A DNA stretch of 64,000 bases from Radicibacter daui (GTDB taxonomy: Bacteria; Pseudomonadota; Alphaproteobacteria; Radicibacterales; Radicibacteraceae). A program made the position numbers and the translations under genes. Shown in pieces: positions 25,399 through 34,549 of the stretch. The DNA lies in NCBI GenBank assembly GCA_030657355.1, contig CP131056.1, positions 372,001-436,000 of the forward strand. Reading direction: 5' to 3'. Under the pieces are notes generated by a model. The model saw only the letters and a program-made list of their open reading frames with translations. It was not told where the DNA came from and searched no databases. Position 1 is the stretch's first letter; the number at the start of each line of letters is the position of its first letter.

Positions 25399-26082
25399 AT
25401 GAGCTCCCGCAACTTTCCCGACCTTGCCACCCTGCCCGACACGTTGCCGGTATTTCCGCTTATGGGCTGCCTGCTGCTCCCGGGGGGGCGGTTGCCGCTC
25501 AACATCTTCGAGCCGCGTTATCTTGCCATGCTGGATGATGCGCTGAAGGGCAGCCGCCTGATCGGCATGATCCAGCCGCGGGAGGAAGAGACGGTGAGCG
25601 AGGACGGCCATCGCTCGCCTGCACGCCTGCATCCCGTCGGCTGTGCCGGCCGGGTCATCGCCTTCAGCGAAACCGACGACGGGCGCTATCTCATCACCCT
25701 CGCCGGCATTATCCGCTTCGGCATCGCGGAAGAACTGGCGGCGGCGCCCGGCGGTTACCGGCTGGTGCGTCCCGACTGGGCCCCCTGGCAGGCCGATCTG
25801 GCACGCGACGGTTCGGGCGGGGAAGCGCTTATTGACCGGTCGCGCCTTGTCAGCCTGCTGAAGCGTTTCCTTAGCGAGCGCAACCTTTCGGCAGACTGGG
25901 ATGCCTTCAAGGATGCGCCGGAGGAGGCGCTGGTGACGGTGCTGGCAATGAACTGCCCGTTCTCGCCGCTGGAAAAGCAGGCGCTCCTGGAAGCGCCGGA
26001 CCTTGCCGAACAGGGCCGCATCCTGATGGCCCTGCTGGAGCTTGCCTGCGCCGAGGCGAGCGGAGAAAGCCGCCGCCATTAA
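25399..26082 (+). CDS. LON peptidase substrate-binding-domain protein
   Basis: 227 residues consisting almost entirely of a LON N-terminal domain: [20 protein letters not shown] and [20 protein letters not shown] (about 15-56), then IGMIQPRE. No AAA+ or protease domain follows, so it is a stand-alone adaptor-type protein. It follows the thioredoxin-TPR gene by 80 bases and precedes Trm112. Exact client unknown. Confidence 0.93.
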   Translation: MSSRNFPDLATLPDTLPVFPLMGCLLLPGGRLPLNIFEPRYLAMLDDALKGSRLIGMIQPREEETVSEDGHRSPARLHPVGCAGRVIAFSETDDGRYLITLAGIIRFGIAEELAAAPGGYRLVRPDWAPWQADLARDGSGGEALIDRSRLVSLLKRFLSERNLSADWDAFKDAPEEALVTVLAMNCPFSPLEKQALLEAPDLAEQGRILMALLELACAEASGESRRH

Positions 26083-26165
26083 TACCGTTCTCCCGGCGGC
26101 TATCCCTGCCGGGCAAACGTGCTACTGTCCCGCCAATACTACGAGCTTACCGGAAGTCAGGACCC

Positions 26166-26342
26166 ATGAGCGCCACCGTCGATCCCAAGCTGCTTGAGCT
26201 GCTGGTCTGCCCGCTGACCAAGGCGCCGCTGCGCTATGACCGCGAAAAGCAGGAGCTGATCAGCGATCAGGCCCAGCTGGCTTTCCCCATCCGCGATGGC
26301 ATTCCCATCATGCTGGTGGATGAAGCCCGCCCGCTCGATTGA
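26166..26342 (+). CDS. Trm112 family protein
   Basis: 58 residues. The protein starts [20 protein letters not shown], then [20 protein letters not shown] and [17 protein letters not shown]. Bacterial Trm112-like (UPF0434) proteins are typical at this size; the first Cys pair is reduced to a single CPLTK. Eukaryotic Trm112 activates methyltransferases. Lies between the LON-domain gene and DUF971, a common alphaproteobacterial arrangement. Confidence 0.9.
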   Translation: MSATVDPKLLELLVCPLTKAPLRYDREKQELISDQAQLAFPIRDGIPIMLVDEARPLD

Positions 26343-26381
26343 GCCACCCTGTTTTCCCGTCTGTCTGCTTGAGTTTATCCG

Positions 26382-26777
26382 ATGCCTGATGTGTTGGCCG
26401 CCGCGCGCGAAGGGTTCGAGACGCGCCACTGGCCGCTGGAAATCCGCCTGAAACGCGCCGAAAAACTGCTGGAGGTCGACTGGGACGACGGGGTGACCCA
26501 CAGTCTGCCGGCCGAACTCCTGCGGGTCGAAAGCCCATCGGCTGAAATCCAGGGCCATGGCCAGGAAGAAAAGACCATCCTGCCGGGGCGGCGCCATGTC
26601 GGCATCCTTGGCGTCGATGCCGTCGGCCACTATGCCGTGCGCCTGCGGTTTGACGATCTGCACGATACCGGCCTTTACAGCTGGCGTTATCTGCGGGCGT
26701 TGGGCGAGCAGAAGGATGCCGTCTGGCAGGCCTATCTCGATGCGCTGAAGGGCAAGGGCCTGAGCCGCGATCCCTGA
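26382..26777 (+). CDS. DUF971 (gamma-butyrobetaine hydroxylase-like N-terminal domain) protein
   Basis: 131 residues with LEIRLKRAEKLLEVDWDDGV and HSLPAELLRVESPSAEIQGH near the N-terminus, then VGHYAVRLRFDDLHDTGLYS and WRYL. This is the DUF971 domain. Known members are linked to Fe-S/MRP and ubiquinone or cobalamin loci, and may coordinate a metal. The usual Cys residues are not seen. It is followed by a bidirectional terminator, ending the housekeeping run begun at 23590. Confidence 0.9.
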   Translation: MPDVLAAAREGFETRHWPLEIRLKRAEKLLEVDWDDGVTHSLPAELLRVESPSAEIQGHGQEEKTILPGRRHVGILGVDAVGHYAVRLRFDDLHDTGLYSWRYLRALGEQKDAVWQAYLDALKGKGLSRDP

Positions 26778-26803
26778 GACGCGAGCGCTTCGGTTCTGAG
26801 ACT

Positions 26804-26841
26804 AAAAAAGCGGCGGTCCTCATAGGGGCCGCCACTTTTTG
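26804..26841. terminator. Bidirectional intrinsic terminator
   Basis: Stem around GGCGGTCC (26812-26819) and the GGGCCGCC arm, flanked by AAAAAA on the left and TTTTTG on the right. Serves DUF971 from the plus strand and the MFS gene from the minus strand. Confidence 0.85.
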
Positions 26842-26866
26842 TTTTCCCGGAAGCTGCTGCCCTGCC

Positions 26867-28051
26867 TCAGGCGCCTTCCATGACCTCTTCCGCCTGCGTC
26901 CGGTTTTTGCGTTCCAGCAGCAGGCTGAGGGTGATGAGGGCCAGCGCACCGAGCGGAACCAGAGCGGCGACGTAAGTGACGGCGCCAAGGCCCGGTCCCC
27001 GTTCGATCACCACGCCGCCCAGCCACGCCCCGAGCGCATTGCCGATATTGAAGGCGGCAATGTTGAGGCTGGAGGCAAGGCTCTGGCCGGCGCCATGGGC
27101 CTTTTCCAGTACCCACATTTGCAGCGGCGGCACGGTGGCAAAACTGGCAAGCCCCAGCAGGGCGACAAAGAGCAGGGTAACAGGCTTGCTGGAGAAGAAG
27201 AGGCCCATCACCGCCAGCACCAGCGCAAGGGCAACCAGCGCGCCGATCAGGGTTGCGGTCAGCCTGCGGTCGGCAAACCGGCCGCCCATCAGGTTGCCCA
27301 CCACCAGCCCGCCGCCAAACAGCAGCAGGATGGGGGAGACAGCCGCTTCGCCAAAGCCGGCAAGGCGCGTCAGGATGGGTTCGATATAGGTAAAGACGGT
27401 AAAGAGGCCGGCAAAACCCAGCGTGGTGATGCCAAGGCCCAGCAGCACCTGCAGCCGCACCATGGCTTTCAGGTCCTGCCGCCAGTCGGCTTTCTGCGGC
27501 GCTTCACGGTCTGCCGGTACAAAGGCGACGATCACCGCAAGGGCGATGAGGCCCACGACCGTCACGGCCCAGAAGGTGGCCCGCCAGCCGAGCTGCTGGC
27601 CAAGCCAGGTGCCGAAGGGCACGCCAAGGATGTTGGCGACGGTAAGGCCGGTGAACATCACCGCAATGGCAGACGCCCGGCGGTCCGCCGCGACCAGCCC
27701 GGTTGCCACCACCGAGCCGACACCGAAGAAAGTGCCGTGGGCAAAAGCCGTCAGCACGCGGGCGGCCAGCAGAAAGCCATAGCTGGGCGCCAGCGCGCAG
27801 GCGGCGTTGCCGAGGGTGAAGATCAGCATCAGCGCCAGCAGCACCCGTTTGCGCCGGCAGCCGGAGGTAAGCGCCGTCAGGAACGGCGCGCCGACGGCAA
27901 CGCCAAGCGCGTAACCGGAAATCAGCAGGCCGGCGGTGGCGATGGAAACATCAAGCGACGCGCTTACCGGCGTCAGCAGGCCCATCAGCACAAATTCGGT
28001 AACGCCGATGCCGAAGGCGCCGATGGTCAGCGCATAAAGGGCGAGAGGCAT
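26867..28051 (-). CDS. MFS transporter (drug efflux/arabinose-efflux-like, YdhP/AraJ type)
   Basis: 394 residues with twelve hydrophobic segments. The N-terminus FGIGVTEFVLMGLLTPVSAS and RASAIAVMFTGLTVANILGV are typical of the DHA1/AraJ-NepI group. GAFGIGVTEF is characteristic of the purine/arabinose exporter subfamily. It ends a minus-strand run SDR-VOC-NTF2-MFS; the gap to the next gene is 31 bases, so a shared transcript is likely. Probably exports the product or the toxic substrate of that pathway. Confidence 0.9.
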   Translation of the reverse strand: MPLALYALTIGAFGIGVTEFVLMGLLTPVSASLDVSIATAGLLISGYALGVAVGAPFLTALTSGCRRKRVLLALMLIFTLGNAACALAPSYGFLLAARVLTAFAHGTFFGVGSVVATGLVAADRRASAIAVMFTGLTVANILGVPFGTWLGQQLGWRATFWAVTVVGLIALAVIVAFVPADREAPQKADWRQDLKAMVRLQVLLGLGITTLGFAGLFTVFTYIEPILTRLAGFGEAAVSPILLLFGGGLVVGNLMGGRFADRRLTATLIGALVALALVLAVMGLFFSSKPVTLLFVALLGLASFATVPPLQMWVLEKAHGAGQSLASSLNIAAFNIGNALGAWLGGVVIERGPGLGAVTYVAALVPLGALALITLSLLLERKNRTQAEEVMEGA

Positions 28052-28082
28052 GGAAGTAATCCTTGGCTCAAAGGGCAGCGGA

Positions 28083-28625
28083 TCAGAAAGAAACCGTGGC
28101 GATGCCCATCTTGGCGAGCAGCGTCAGATTGTCCTCGATGTGCCAGTTGTCGGTGATGTGGCCGTCGGTGATCTTGATGAGATCGGTCGCAATAAAGTCG
28201 ATCGACTGGCCCTTGCCTTCGGCCTTGCCGAAGCTGCCGGTGAAGTGGCCGGTAAAGAGCATGTGCACCGTCACATAGTCGCCGGCGACGATCATCTTCT
28301 TCACCTCTACCTTCAGGTCCGGCACCGCCTTGCGGAAGGTGCGCGAGGCAAAGGCCGGGCCTTCCGGCCCTTGCGGCCGGCCGGCGGGCAGCGTGTGGTC
28401 GGTGAAGGTGGGGGCAATGGCGCGCGTCAGCGTGGTTTCATCGCCATCGTTCCAGAACTGGTAGAAGGCCTTGGCCGCCGCGAGGGTCTCGTCGGTTCTG
28501 GCGGCCGGCTCGCTACCGGCAAGGATGATCTCGTCGATCTTCACCGGGTCCGCGTGCGCGGCGCCTTGCACGGCAGCAGTCATCAGCACGCCGAGAGCGG
28601 CGGCCATCAAAAGGGTCTTGCGCAT
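28083..28625 (-). CDS. Secreted SnoaL-like/ester-cyclase-type NTF2 protein
   Basis: 180 residues from ATG 28625, preceded by AAGGA. A signal peptide is about 1-28 (LLMAAALGVLMTAAVQGAAHA), then an NTF2 fold with AKAFYQFWNDGDETTLTRAI and GHFTGSFGKAEGKGQSIDFI. These 'predicted ester cyclase' proteins bind small aromatics; function unproven. Lies 11 bases after the VOC gene in the same run, and an export signal is unusual for this family. Confidence 0.85.
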   Translation of the reverse strand: MRKTLLMAAALGVLMTAAVQGAAHADPVKIDEIILAGSEPAARTDETLAAAKAFYQFWNDGDETTLTRAIAPTFTDHTLPAGRPQGPEGPAFASRTFRKAVPDLKVEVKKMIVAGDYVTVHMLFTGHFTGSFGKAEGKGQSIDFIATDLIKITDGHITDNWHIEDNLTLLAKMGIATVSF

Positions 28626-28636
28626 GTTGTGGGTCC

Positions 28637-29032
28637 TTAGAGAGAGCCGGCGGCAGTGTGTTCGCCTGCAGGGGGATCGCGAAAAACCAGTTCGAGCAGG
28701 ATGCCGCCGGGCGTGCGGATGAAGAGGCGGCGTTCGCCGAGTTCGGGCAGTTCCATCGGGCTCCAGGGGATGCCGAGAGCGCTCAGCCGGTCGGCCCACT
28801 TGTCCCGCCCATCCAGCCGCAGCCCCACATGGTCCAGCGTCTCGCCCTGCCGGTCGACCGGGCCGCCCCGGCCCGGGATCAGATGGAAAAGCGGCTGGCC
28901 ATCGGCATAGAGCCAGTAACCGGGAAAACCGAAATCCGGCCTCGGTCCGACCGTCAGCCCCAGCACCTCCTCCAGGAAGCGCCGGGTGCCTTCAAGGTCT
29001 GCCGTACGGATGGTGGCATGGTCGATCAGCAT
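28637..29032 (-). CDS. VOC family protein (glyoxalase/dioxygenase-like)
   Basis: 131 residues from ATG 29032; GGAG sits seven bases upstream, so the longer frame to 29152 is not used. IDHATIRTADLEGTRRFLEE (about 3-22) and ETLDHVGLRLDGRDKWADRL (about 65-84) are VOC markers, with His and Glu positions suitable for metal binding (HATI, HVGL, LLEL). Co-transcribed with the NTF2 and MFS genes; substrate unknown. Confidence 0.87.
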   Translation of the reverse strand: MLIDHATIRTADLEGTRRFLEEVLGLTVGPRPDFGFPGYWLYADGQPLFHLIPGRGGPVDRQGETLDHVGLRLDGRDKWADRLSALGIPWSPMELPELGERRLFIRTPGGILLELVFRDPPAGEHTAAGSL

Positions 29033-29129
29033 GATCGGAGCTCCTTTCACGGGGTGCCCGGCAGGGGAAGGTACAGGCTGTTCCTCGGGCAAATCCTCCC
29101 CAACTCGGGGGGTGGCCCGCAGGGCCGGT

Positions 29130-29229
29130 GGGGGTAATGACGCTGCTATCAAGCGAGGGCCTCTACCCGGTCTCGGCTCATTACCCCCATCCGGGCTGCG
29201 CCCACCTTCCCCATCCAGGATGGGGAAGG
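29130..29229. repeat. Intergenic palindromic element
   Basis: GGGGGTAATGA (29130-29140) pairs with TCATTACCCCC (29178-29188), and CCTTCCCCATCC-A-GGATGGGGAAGG (29205-29229) is a near-perfect 12-bp palindrome. It fills the gap between the SDR and VOC genes and looks like a dispersed palindromic repeat. Confidence 0.7.
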
Positions 29230-29241
29230 ATAATCGGCGCC

Positions 29242-29970
29242 TCAGGCGATGGCGCCGCCGCCATCCACCCGTACCGTGCTGCCGGTGGCAAACGGTGTGG
29301 TGGCAAGGAAGAGAACGGCGTTGGCGATATCCTCCGGCTGGCCGATGCGGCGTGCCGGCAGGCGCTGGGCGGCGCCGGCAAACATCGCCTCGCGCTTTTC
29401 ATCCGGCAGGCCGCCCCAGATCGGGGTGTCGATGAGGCCGGGGGAGACGGCATTGACGCGCACCGGTGCCAGTTCCAGCGCCAACCCGCGGGCCAGCGCT
29501 TCGAGCGCGGCGTTGATGGCGCCCTGCAGCACCGAGGTGGCGGAGGGCCGCACACTCAGGAAGCCGGAGATGAAGGTCAGCGAACCGCCGGGAGTGATCT
29601 GCGCTGCCCGGGCGACCCGGTAGGCACCCCAGAACTTGCTCTCCATCGCCGCTTTGGCATCGGCAAGGTCAAGGCCGCGTACCGGGCCGCCCTTGGTCTG
29701 GGCGGCGGAGATCACGACGTGATTAAAACTGCCCTGCGCGGCAAAAAACGCGGCGATGGCGGCTTCGTCGCCGGTATCGAGGGTGGCGACCTTGACGTTG
29801 TGGCCGATGCTGGCGGCGGCGGCTTTCAGCTTGTCTTCAGAGCGCGAGGCGATGGTGACCTCGGCGCCGCTTGCGGCGGCAAGCGCGGCGGTGGCAAGGC
29901 CGATGCCCGAACTGCCGCCGAGAATGAGGAAACGCTGGCCGGAGAGGCTGGCAAGCTGCGGATTGCTCAT
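29242..29970 (-). CDS. SDR family oxidoreductase
   Basis: 242 residues. Cofactor site FLILGGSSGIGLATAALAAA (about 14-33, TGxxxGxG-like), then RSEDKLKAAA. The catalytic region is weakly conserved: FISGFLSVRPSATSVLQGAI has no YxxxK Tyr in the expected place, unlike classical SDRs. The C-terminus NAVLFLATTPFATGSTVRVD GGG is typical. First gene of the run leading to VOC, NTF2 and MFS, and divergent from LysR 30110. Confidence 0.88.
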   Translation of the reverse strand: MSNPQLASLSGQRFLILGGSSGIGLATAALAAASGAEVTIASRSEDKLKAAAASIGHNVKVATLDTGDEAAIAAFFAAQGSFNHVVISAAQTKGGPVRGLDLADAKAAMESKFWGAYRVARAAQITPGGSLTFISGFLSVRPSATSVLQGAINAALEALARGLALELAPVRVNAVSPGLIDTPIWGGLPDEKREAMFAGAAQRLPARRIGQPEDIANAVLFLATTPFATGSTVRVDGGGAIA

Positions 29971-30109
29971 TTGATTTCTCCTTCGTTGGCGAGGGTCTCA
30001 ACGCCTTATGCGGTGGGGCGGTCCTTCGTCTTGAACAGAAGGTGGCATATCCATCTTTCTTGCTGTATCTCTCTAGTTGTCGAAGCTTCCTTGTCGTTTC
30101 AGCAAGAAT

Positions 30110-31012
30110 ATGGCGGACAATCTCCTCGACATGATCGTGTTTGTGCGGGTGGTGGAGGAGGGCAGCCTCTCCGCGGCCGCCCGCGCGCTTGGCCAGTCGC
30201 TTGCTGTTGTCAGCCGCAAGCTGTCACGGCTGGAGCAGCGCCTTGGCGTGCGCCTCATCAACCGCACCACCCGGACACTGGCGCTGACAGAGGAAGGGTC
30301 GGCCTTCCATGCCCGCTGCGCCCGTATTCTTGCCGAGATCGATCTTGCAGAGGCGGAGGTCACACGCGGGCTCAAGAGCGCAACCGGTCTTCTCCGCATC
30401 ACCTCGGCGGTTGCCTTCAGCCGCCGCTGGCTCGGGCCGCAATTGCAGGAGTTCCGCCGGCTGCATCCGGGGCTGCAAATCCAGCTCCATGCCAGCGATG
30501 CCCTCGTCTCCCTGGTCGAGGGCGGGTTCGATCTTGCCATCCGTTTCGGCGCGCTTGCCGATTCAAGCCTTGTCGCCCGCCAGCTTGCCCACAACTACCG
30601 CGTCATCTGCGCGGCGCCGGCCTATCTCGATTCCCGTCCGCCAATCCGGCAGCCGGAAGATCTGCAGGCCCATGACTGCATTCTCTATGGCGATCCGCTG
30701 CAGGATCACTGGCGACTGGCAGAAGGGCGCTCGGTGCGCGTCAGGGGCGCGCTCAGCACCAATGACGGCGAACTGGCCCATGCCTGGGCGCTCGCCGGGG
30801 CGGGCCTTGTCTTCAAATCCATCTGGGATGTGCAGGGCGATATCGCCGCTGGCCGGCTGAGAGTGGTGTTGCCGGAGTTCAAGCCGCCGGCCGCGCCCAT
30901 CCACGCGGTCTACCCGCACAGCCAGCACACGGCGCGCGTGCGCCTATGTGTGGAATTCCTGGCGAGCCGCCTGAAGGAGAGAAGCCTTCAGGGGGCGCCG
31001 GCGGGGGCATAA
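30110..31012 (+). CDS. LysR-family transcriptional regulator
   Basis: 300 residues from ATG 30110 (a TTG at 30077 is also in frame but without support). HTH FVRVVEEGSLSAAARALGQS (about 9-28) and VVSRKLSRLEQRLGVRLINR; effector domain begins LLRITSAVAFSRRWLGPQLQ. Divergent from the SDR-VOC-NTF2-MFS cluster, so its probable regulator. Effector unknown. Confidence 0.9.
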   Translation: MADNLLDMIVFVRVVEEGSLSAAARALGQSLAVVSRKLSRLEQRLGVRLINRTTRTLALTEEGSAFHARCARILAEIDLAEAEVTRGLKSATGLLRITSAVAFSRRWLGPQLQEFRRLHPGLQIQLHASDALVSLVEGGFDLAIRFGALADSSLVARQLAHNYRVICAAPAYLDSRPPIRQPEDLQAHDCILYGDPLQDHWRLAEGRSVRVRGALSTNDGELAHAWALAGAGLVFKSIWDVQGDIAAGRLRVVLPEFKPPAAPIHAVYPHSQHTARVRLCVEFLASRLKERSLQGAPAGA

Positions 31013-31058
31013 CGGGTTTGACGTGCCTTATGGTGAAAACCATCACGTTTGGCTGCGA

Positions 31059-31064
31059 TATAAT
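31059..31064 (+). promoter_or_regulatory. -10 element upstream of coaBC
   Basis: Exact TATAAT about 95 bases before the coaBC start; no convincing -35 box at 17 bases. Some AT-rich sequence follows (TTATTATATG). Confidence 0.4.
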
Positions 31065-31158
31065 CCCCTTATTATATGTGAAACATTGCGGACCTACATG
31101 CCCGTGCGCTAGAACGGCGGGGTTGGCGTTCGATTGAACGAATCGGGAATCGGCTTTT

Positions 31159-32430
31159 ATGGCGGAAGCGCAGGATAAGGGGCGGATCGGGCTGCTTGCG
31201 GGTAAGCGCATCCTGCTCATTATTGGAGGCGGGATTGCCGCTTACAAGGCGCTGGAGCTGATCCGTCGCCTGCGCGAGCGCGGGGCTTCCGTGCGCTGCG
31301 TGATGACGAAGGCCGCTCATGAATTCGTGACCCCGCTCTCCGTTGCCTCGCTTTCCGGCGAACCGGTCAATGAAGAGCTGTTCTCGCTGACGGACGAAGC
31401 GGAGATGGGCCATATCCAGCTCTCCCGCGCGGCCGATCTGCTGGTCGTTGCCCCTGCCACTGCCAATCTTCTGGCACGCATGGCCGGCGGTCTGGCTGAC
31501 GATCTTGCCACCACCCTGCTGCTCGCCACCGACAAGCCGGTGCTGGCCGCTCCGGCGATGAATGTGCGCATGTGGTTGCATCCGGCCACCACCGCCAATG
31601 TGGCGCTGCTGCGCCAGCGCGGCGTGCTGTTTGTCGGCCCGGAAGATGGCGACATGGCCTGCGGCGAATATGGCCCGGGCCGCCTTTCCGAGCCGATGGA
31701 TATCCTGCACGCCGTCGAGGATTTTTTTGCCGTTACCCCGGCCCCGGGTGTGCTGGCCGGCCGCCGGGTTCTGGTGACTTCCGGCCCCACGCACGAGCCG
31801 ATCGACCCGGTGCGTTATCTTGCCAACCGCTCCTCCGGCAAGCAGGGCCATGCCATTGCTGCGGCGTTGCAGGCAGCGGGCGCCGAGGTGACGCTGGTGA
31901 CCGGGCCGGTCACCCTGCCCGATCCGGTCGGGGTCACGGTGCTCAGGGTGGAGACGGCGCAGCAGATGGCCGATGCCTGCCGGCGTGTAGCTGCCGAAGG
32001 CGGCGCGCGTGATGCCGCCATCTGCGCTGCCGCCGTTGCCGACTGGCATGTCGTGCCGGCGGACGAGAAGCTCAAGAAGGACGGCAGCGGCACGCCGCCT
32101 GCCCTTCGGCTTCAGGAAAATCCTGACATTCTGTCGGGCCTGTCGGCGCCCGGCCCCGGCCGGCCGGCGCTTGTCGTCGGCTTTGCCGCCGAGACGGAAA
32201 AGGTGGCCGAGCATGGCCGCGCCAAGCGCCTGCGCAAGGGCTGCGACTGGCTGCTGGCCAATGATGTTTCCACCGGCTCCGGCACTTTTGGCGGCGAAGA
32301 GAACGCCGTGCTGCTGATCGCGGCCGACGGAGAAGAAGCCTGGCCGCGCATGAGCAAGGTCGCGCTTGCCACCCGCCTTGCCCGCCGCATTGCCGATCAT
32401 TTTACCGGTGAGGCAAGCGCTGCCGAATAG
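31159..32430 (+). CDS. coaBC: CoaBC: phosphopantothenoylcysteine decarboxylase/phosphopantothenate-cysteine ligase
   Basis: 423 residues. The CoaC half has ILLIIGGGIAAYKALELIRR (about 18-37), His85 in GHIQLSR, and the PAMN motif (132-135). The CoaB half begins VLVTSGPTHEPIDPVRYLAN and has NRSSGKQGHAIA and VPADEKLKKDG. The two activities convert 4'-phosphopantothenate to 4'-phosphopantetheine on the way to coenzyme A. A perfect TATAAT lies at 31059-31064 in its leader, though without a clear -35. dut follows 66 bases later. Confidence 0.97.
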   Translation: MAEAQDKGRIGLLAGKRILLIIGGGIAAYKALELIRRLRERGASVRCVMTKAAHEFVTPLSVASLSGEPVNEELFSLTDEAEMGHIQLSRAADLLVVAPATANLLARMAGGLADDLATTLLLATDKPVLAAPAMNVRMWLHPATTANVALLRQRGVLFVGPEDGDMACGEYGPGRLSEPMDILHAVEDFFAVTPAPGVLAGRRVLVTSGPTHEPIDPVRYLANRSSGKQGHAIAAALQAAGAEVTLVTGPVTLPDPVGVTVLRVETAQQMADACRRVAAEGGARDAAICAAAVADWHVVPADEKLKKDGSGTPPALRLQENPDILSGLSAPGPGRPALVVGFAAETEKVAEHGRAKRLRKGCDWLLANDVSTGSGTFGGEENAVLLIAADGEEAWPRMSKVALATRLARRIADHFTGEASAAE

Positions 32431-32496
32431 GGAGTGCCTGCCCTTGCCGGAAACTCCGACTGACCAGAACGACCATAACATTCGAGACGAGAGCCG

Positions 32497-32964
32497 ATGA
32501 CCGCGACCATCACCGTTCCCATCCTGCAGCTGGACCATGCCCGTGACCTGCCCCTGCCCGCCTTTGCCACCGAGCATTCTGCCGGTCAGGACCTGCTGGC
32601 GGCGGTGGACGCACCGGTAACGCTGCAGCCGGGCGAGCGCGCGCTCATCCCCACCGGCATCGCCATTGCCCTGCCGGAAGGTTTTGAGGCGCAGGTTCGC
32701 CCGCGCTCCGGCCTTGCCGCCAAGAACGGTGTCACCACCCTCAACGCGCCCGGCACCATCGATGCCGATTATCGCGGTGAGGTTAAGGTTATCCTCATCA
32801 ATCACGGGCAGGAGCCCTTCACCGTCGAGCGCGGCATGCGTGTCGCCCAGATGGTGATCGCCGCTTATGCCCGCGTCAGCTGGCTGCCGAGCGCCTCGCT
32901 CGAGGAGACGGCCCGCGGCGCCGGGGGCTTCGGCTCCACCGGTACCGCCGTGCCGGCCCGCTGA
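32497..32964 (+). CDS. dut: dUTP diphosphatase
   Basis: 155 residues with all five dUTPase motifs in order: AGQDL (29-33), RPRSGL (68-73), GTIDADYRG (86-94), RVAQMV (115-120) and [10 protein letters not shown] (140-149). Trimeric enzyme hydrolysing dUTP to dUMP and pyrophosphate, which limits uracil in DNA and supplies dUMP for thymidylate. Downstream of coaBC, the usual alphaproteobacterial neighbourhood. Confidence 0.98.
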   Translation: MTATITVPILQLDHARDLPLPAFATEHSAGQDLLAAVDAPVTLQPGERALIPTGIAIALPEGFEAQVRPRSGLAAKNGVTTLNAPGTIDADYRGEVKVILINHGQEPFTVERGMRVAQMVIAAYARVSWLPSASLEETARGAGGFGSTGTAVPAR

Positions 32965-33009
32965 GCCGACCCCTGGAAACCCCAAAGGGAGAAGGAGGCA
33001 GATAAGGCC

Positions 33010-33465
33010 ATGCTGCGCGTCTCCAAGAAACTGATGTTCACCATCGAGGCGGTGCTGGACATCGCCTACAACGCCGGCACCGAGCCGGTGCAGTCCGGCG
33101 AGATCACCCGCCGCCAGGGTATTCCCAAGCGCTATCTCGAGCAGGTGCTGCAGCATCTGGTGCGGGCCGGCATCCTGTCCGGCGTGCGCGGCCCCCGGGG
33201 CGGCTATCGCCTCGCGCGCGAGCGCCGGCGCATCACGCTGGGCGAACTGGTGCGGGTGGTGCGCGGCATGGAAACCGCGCTCGACCCCATTGAGGATCCG
33301 GCCGGCAGTGTGCTTGGCCGGGACGTGGTGCGGCCGATCTGGATCGACATGCAGGACGAGTGCCTCAAGAAACTCGATGACATCACCATCGAGGATCTGT
33401 GCGTGAAGGCACATCAGGCCGGCATCGCCAGCGAAACCCAGCAGGTTCTCGACTACACGATCTGA
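33010..33465 (+). CDS. Rrf2-family transcriptional regulator
   Basis: 151 residues: an N-terminal winged HTH (MFTIEAVLDIAYNAGTEPVQ, then QGIPKRYLEQVLQHLVRAGI, about 13-60) and GPRGGYRLARERRRITLGEL. It carries only two cysteines (near residues 118 and 134), not the C-x5-C-x5-C cluster of IscR, so an IscR role is unlikely. It resembles CymR-type cysteine regulators by its position upstream of cysK, 54 bases ahead. A regulatory link to cysteine synthesis is inferred. Confidence 0.9.
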   Translation: MLRVSKKLMFTIEAVLDIAYNAGTEPVQSGEITRRQGIPKRYLEQVLQHLVRAGILSGVRGPRGGYRLARERRRITLGELVRVVRGMETALDPIEDPAGSVLGRDVVRPIWIDMQDECLKKLDDITIEDLCVKAHQAGIASETQQVLDYTI

Positions 33466-33519
33466 CCCTGGCGGCGGCGCCAGCCGCCGCCCTGACAGAA
33501 AAACCGGGAAATCACCATC

Positions 33520-34488
33520 ATGATGACAGCCCAGACCCCCTATCGCGGCCGTGTCTACAACAACATCACCGAAACCATCGGTGCCACGCCGCTGGTGCGT
33601 CTCAACCGGCTGCCCGTGCAGGCCGGTGCGAAGGCGACGGTGCTCGGCAAGTGCGAGTTCTTCAACCCGCTCAACAGCGTGAAGGACCGTATCGGCCTTG
33701 CCATGATCGAGGCGGCGGAAAAGGAAGGGCGCATCGCCCCCGGCCGGACCACGCTGATCGAGCCGACCTCGGGCAATACCGGTATCGCGCTTGCCTTCGT
33801 GGCGGCCGCCAAGGGCTACAAGCTCATCCTCACCATGCCGGAGAGCATGTCGGTCGAGCGGCGCAAGATGCTGCGCCTTCTGGGCGCGCAGATCGAGCTG
33901 ACGCCGGCCGGCATGGGCATGAAAGGCGCCATCGAGCGGGCGGAGACCATGATCCGCGAAACCGGCGATGCCATCATGCTCCAGCAGTTCAAGAATCCCG
34001 CCAACCCGGACGCCCATGCCAAATCCACGGCAGAGGAAATCTGGGCCGATACCAGTGGCGAGGTGGATGTGCTGATCTCCGGTGTCGGCACCGGCGGCAC
34101 TCTGACCGGCGTCGGCCGGGTGCTGAAGGAACGCCGCCCCGGCTTCAAGGTCATTGCGGTGGAGCCCGAGGATAGCCCGGTGCTTTCCGGCGGCCTGCCC
34201 GGCCCGCACAAGATTCAGGGTATAGGCGCCGGCTTCGTGCCCGACATCCTTGACCGTGACCTCATCGACGAGGTGGTGCGCATCGGCAATGAGCGTGCCT
34301 TCGCCACTGCCCGCGCGGCAGCAGCGGAAGAAGCCTTGCCGGTCGGTATCTCCTCCGGCGCGGCCATCGCGGCAGCACTGGAAGTGGCGGCCCGGCCGGA
34401 GATGGCCGGCAAGACCATCGTCACCATCCTGCCGAGCTTTGCCGAACGTTACCTCTCCACCCCGCTCTTCGACGGCCTCGACAACTGA
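33520..34488 (+). CDS. cysK: Cysteine synthase A (O-acetylserine sulfhydrylase)
   Basis: 322 residues with the PLP Lys55 in [11 protein letters not shown], substrate loop TSGNTG (83-88), the PLP phosphate loop GTGGTLTG and the closing [13 protein letters not shown]. Forms L-cysteine from O-acetylserine and sulfide in the cytoplasm. Start chosen at the first of two ATGs. It follows an Rrf2 regulator and precedes a ThiF/MoeB-type gene and a DsrE gene: a sulfur-assimilation/transfer operon. Confidence 0.97.
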   Translation: MMTAQTPYRGRVYNNITETIGATPLVRLNRLPVQAGAKATVLGKCEFFNPLNSVKDRIGLAMIEAAEKEGRIAPGRTTLIEPTSGNTGIALAFVAAAKGYKLILTMPESMSVERRKMLRLLGAQIELTPAGMGMKGAIERAETMIRETGDAIMLQQFKNPANPDAHAKSTAEEIWADTSGEVDVLISGVGTGGTLTGVGRVLKERRPGFKVIAVEPEDSPVLSGGLPGPHKIQGIGAGFVPDILDRDLIDEVVRIGNERAFATARAAAAEEALPVGISSGAAIAAALEVAARPEMAGKTIVTILPSFAERYLSTPLFDGLDN

Positions 34489-34549
34489 GGCCCGGACCGC
34501 GCACGCTCTGACCCTGCTGCCAGCCGGCGGCAGGGCAGCGAGGACGTCG

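Noticed and set aside
28637-29152. Longer N-terminus for the VOC protein (to 29152)
   Set aside because: The extra residues run through the palindromic element; the ATG at 29032 has a good Shine-Dalgarno and starts the domain.
31072-34209. A minus-strand open frame of about 1045 codons across coaBC, dut, Rrf2 and cysK
   Set aside because: It lies opposite four well-supported genes with clear family motifs, and has repetitive Gly/His/Arg-rich composition typical of an antisense frame in GC-rich DNA.
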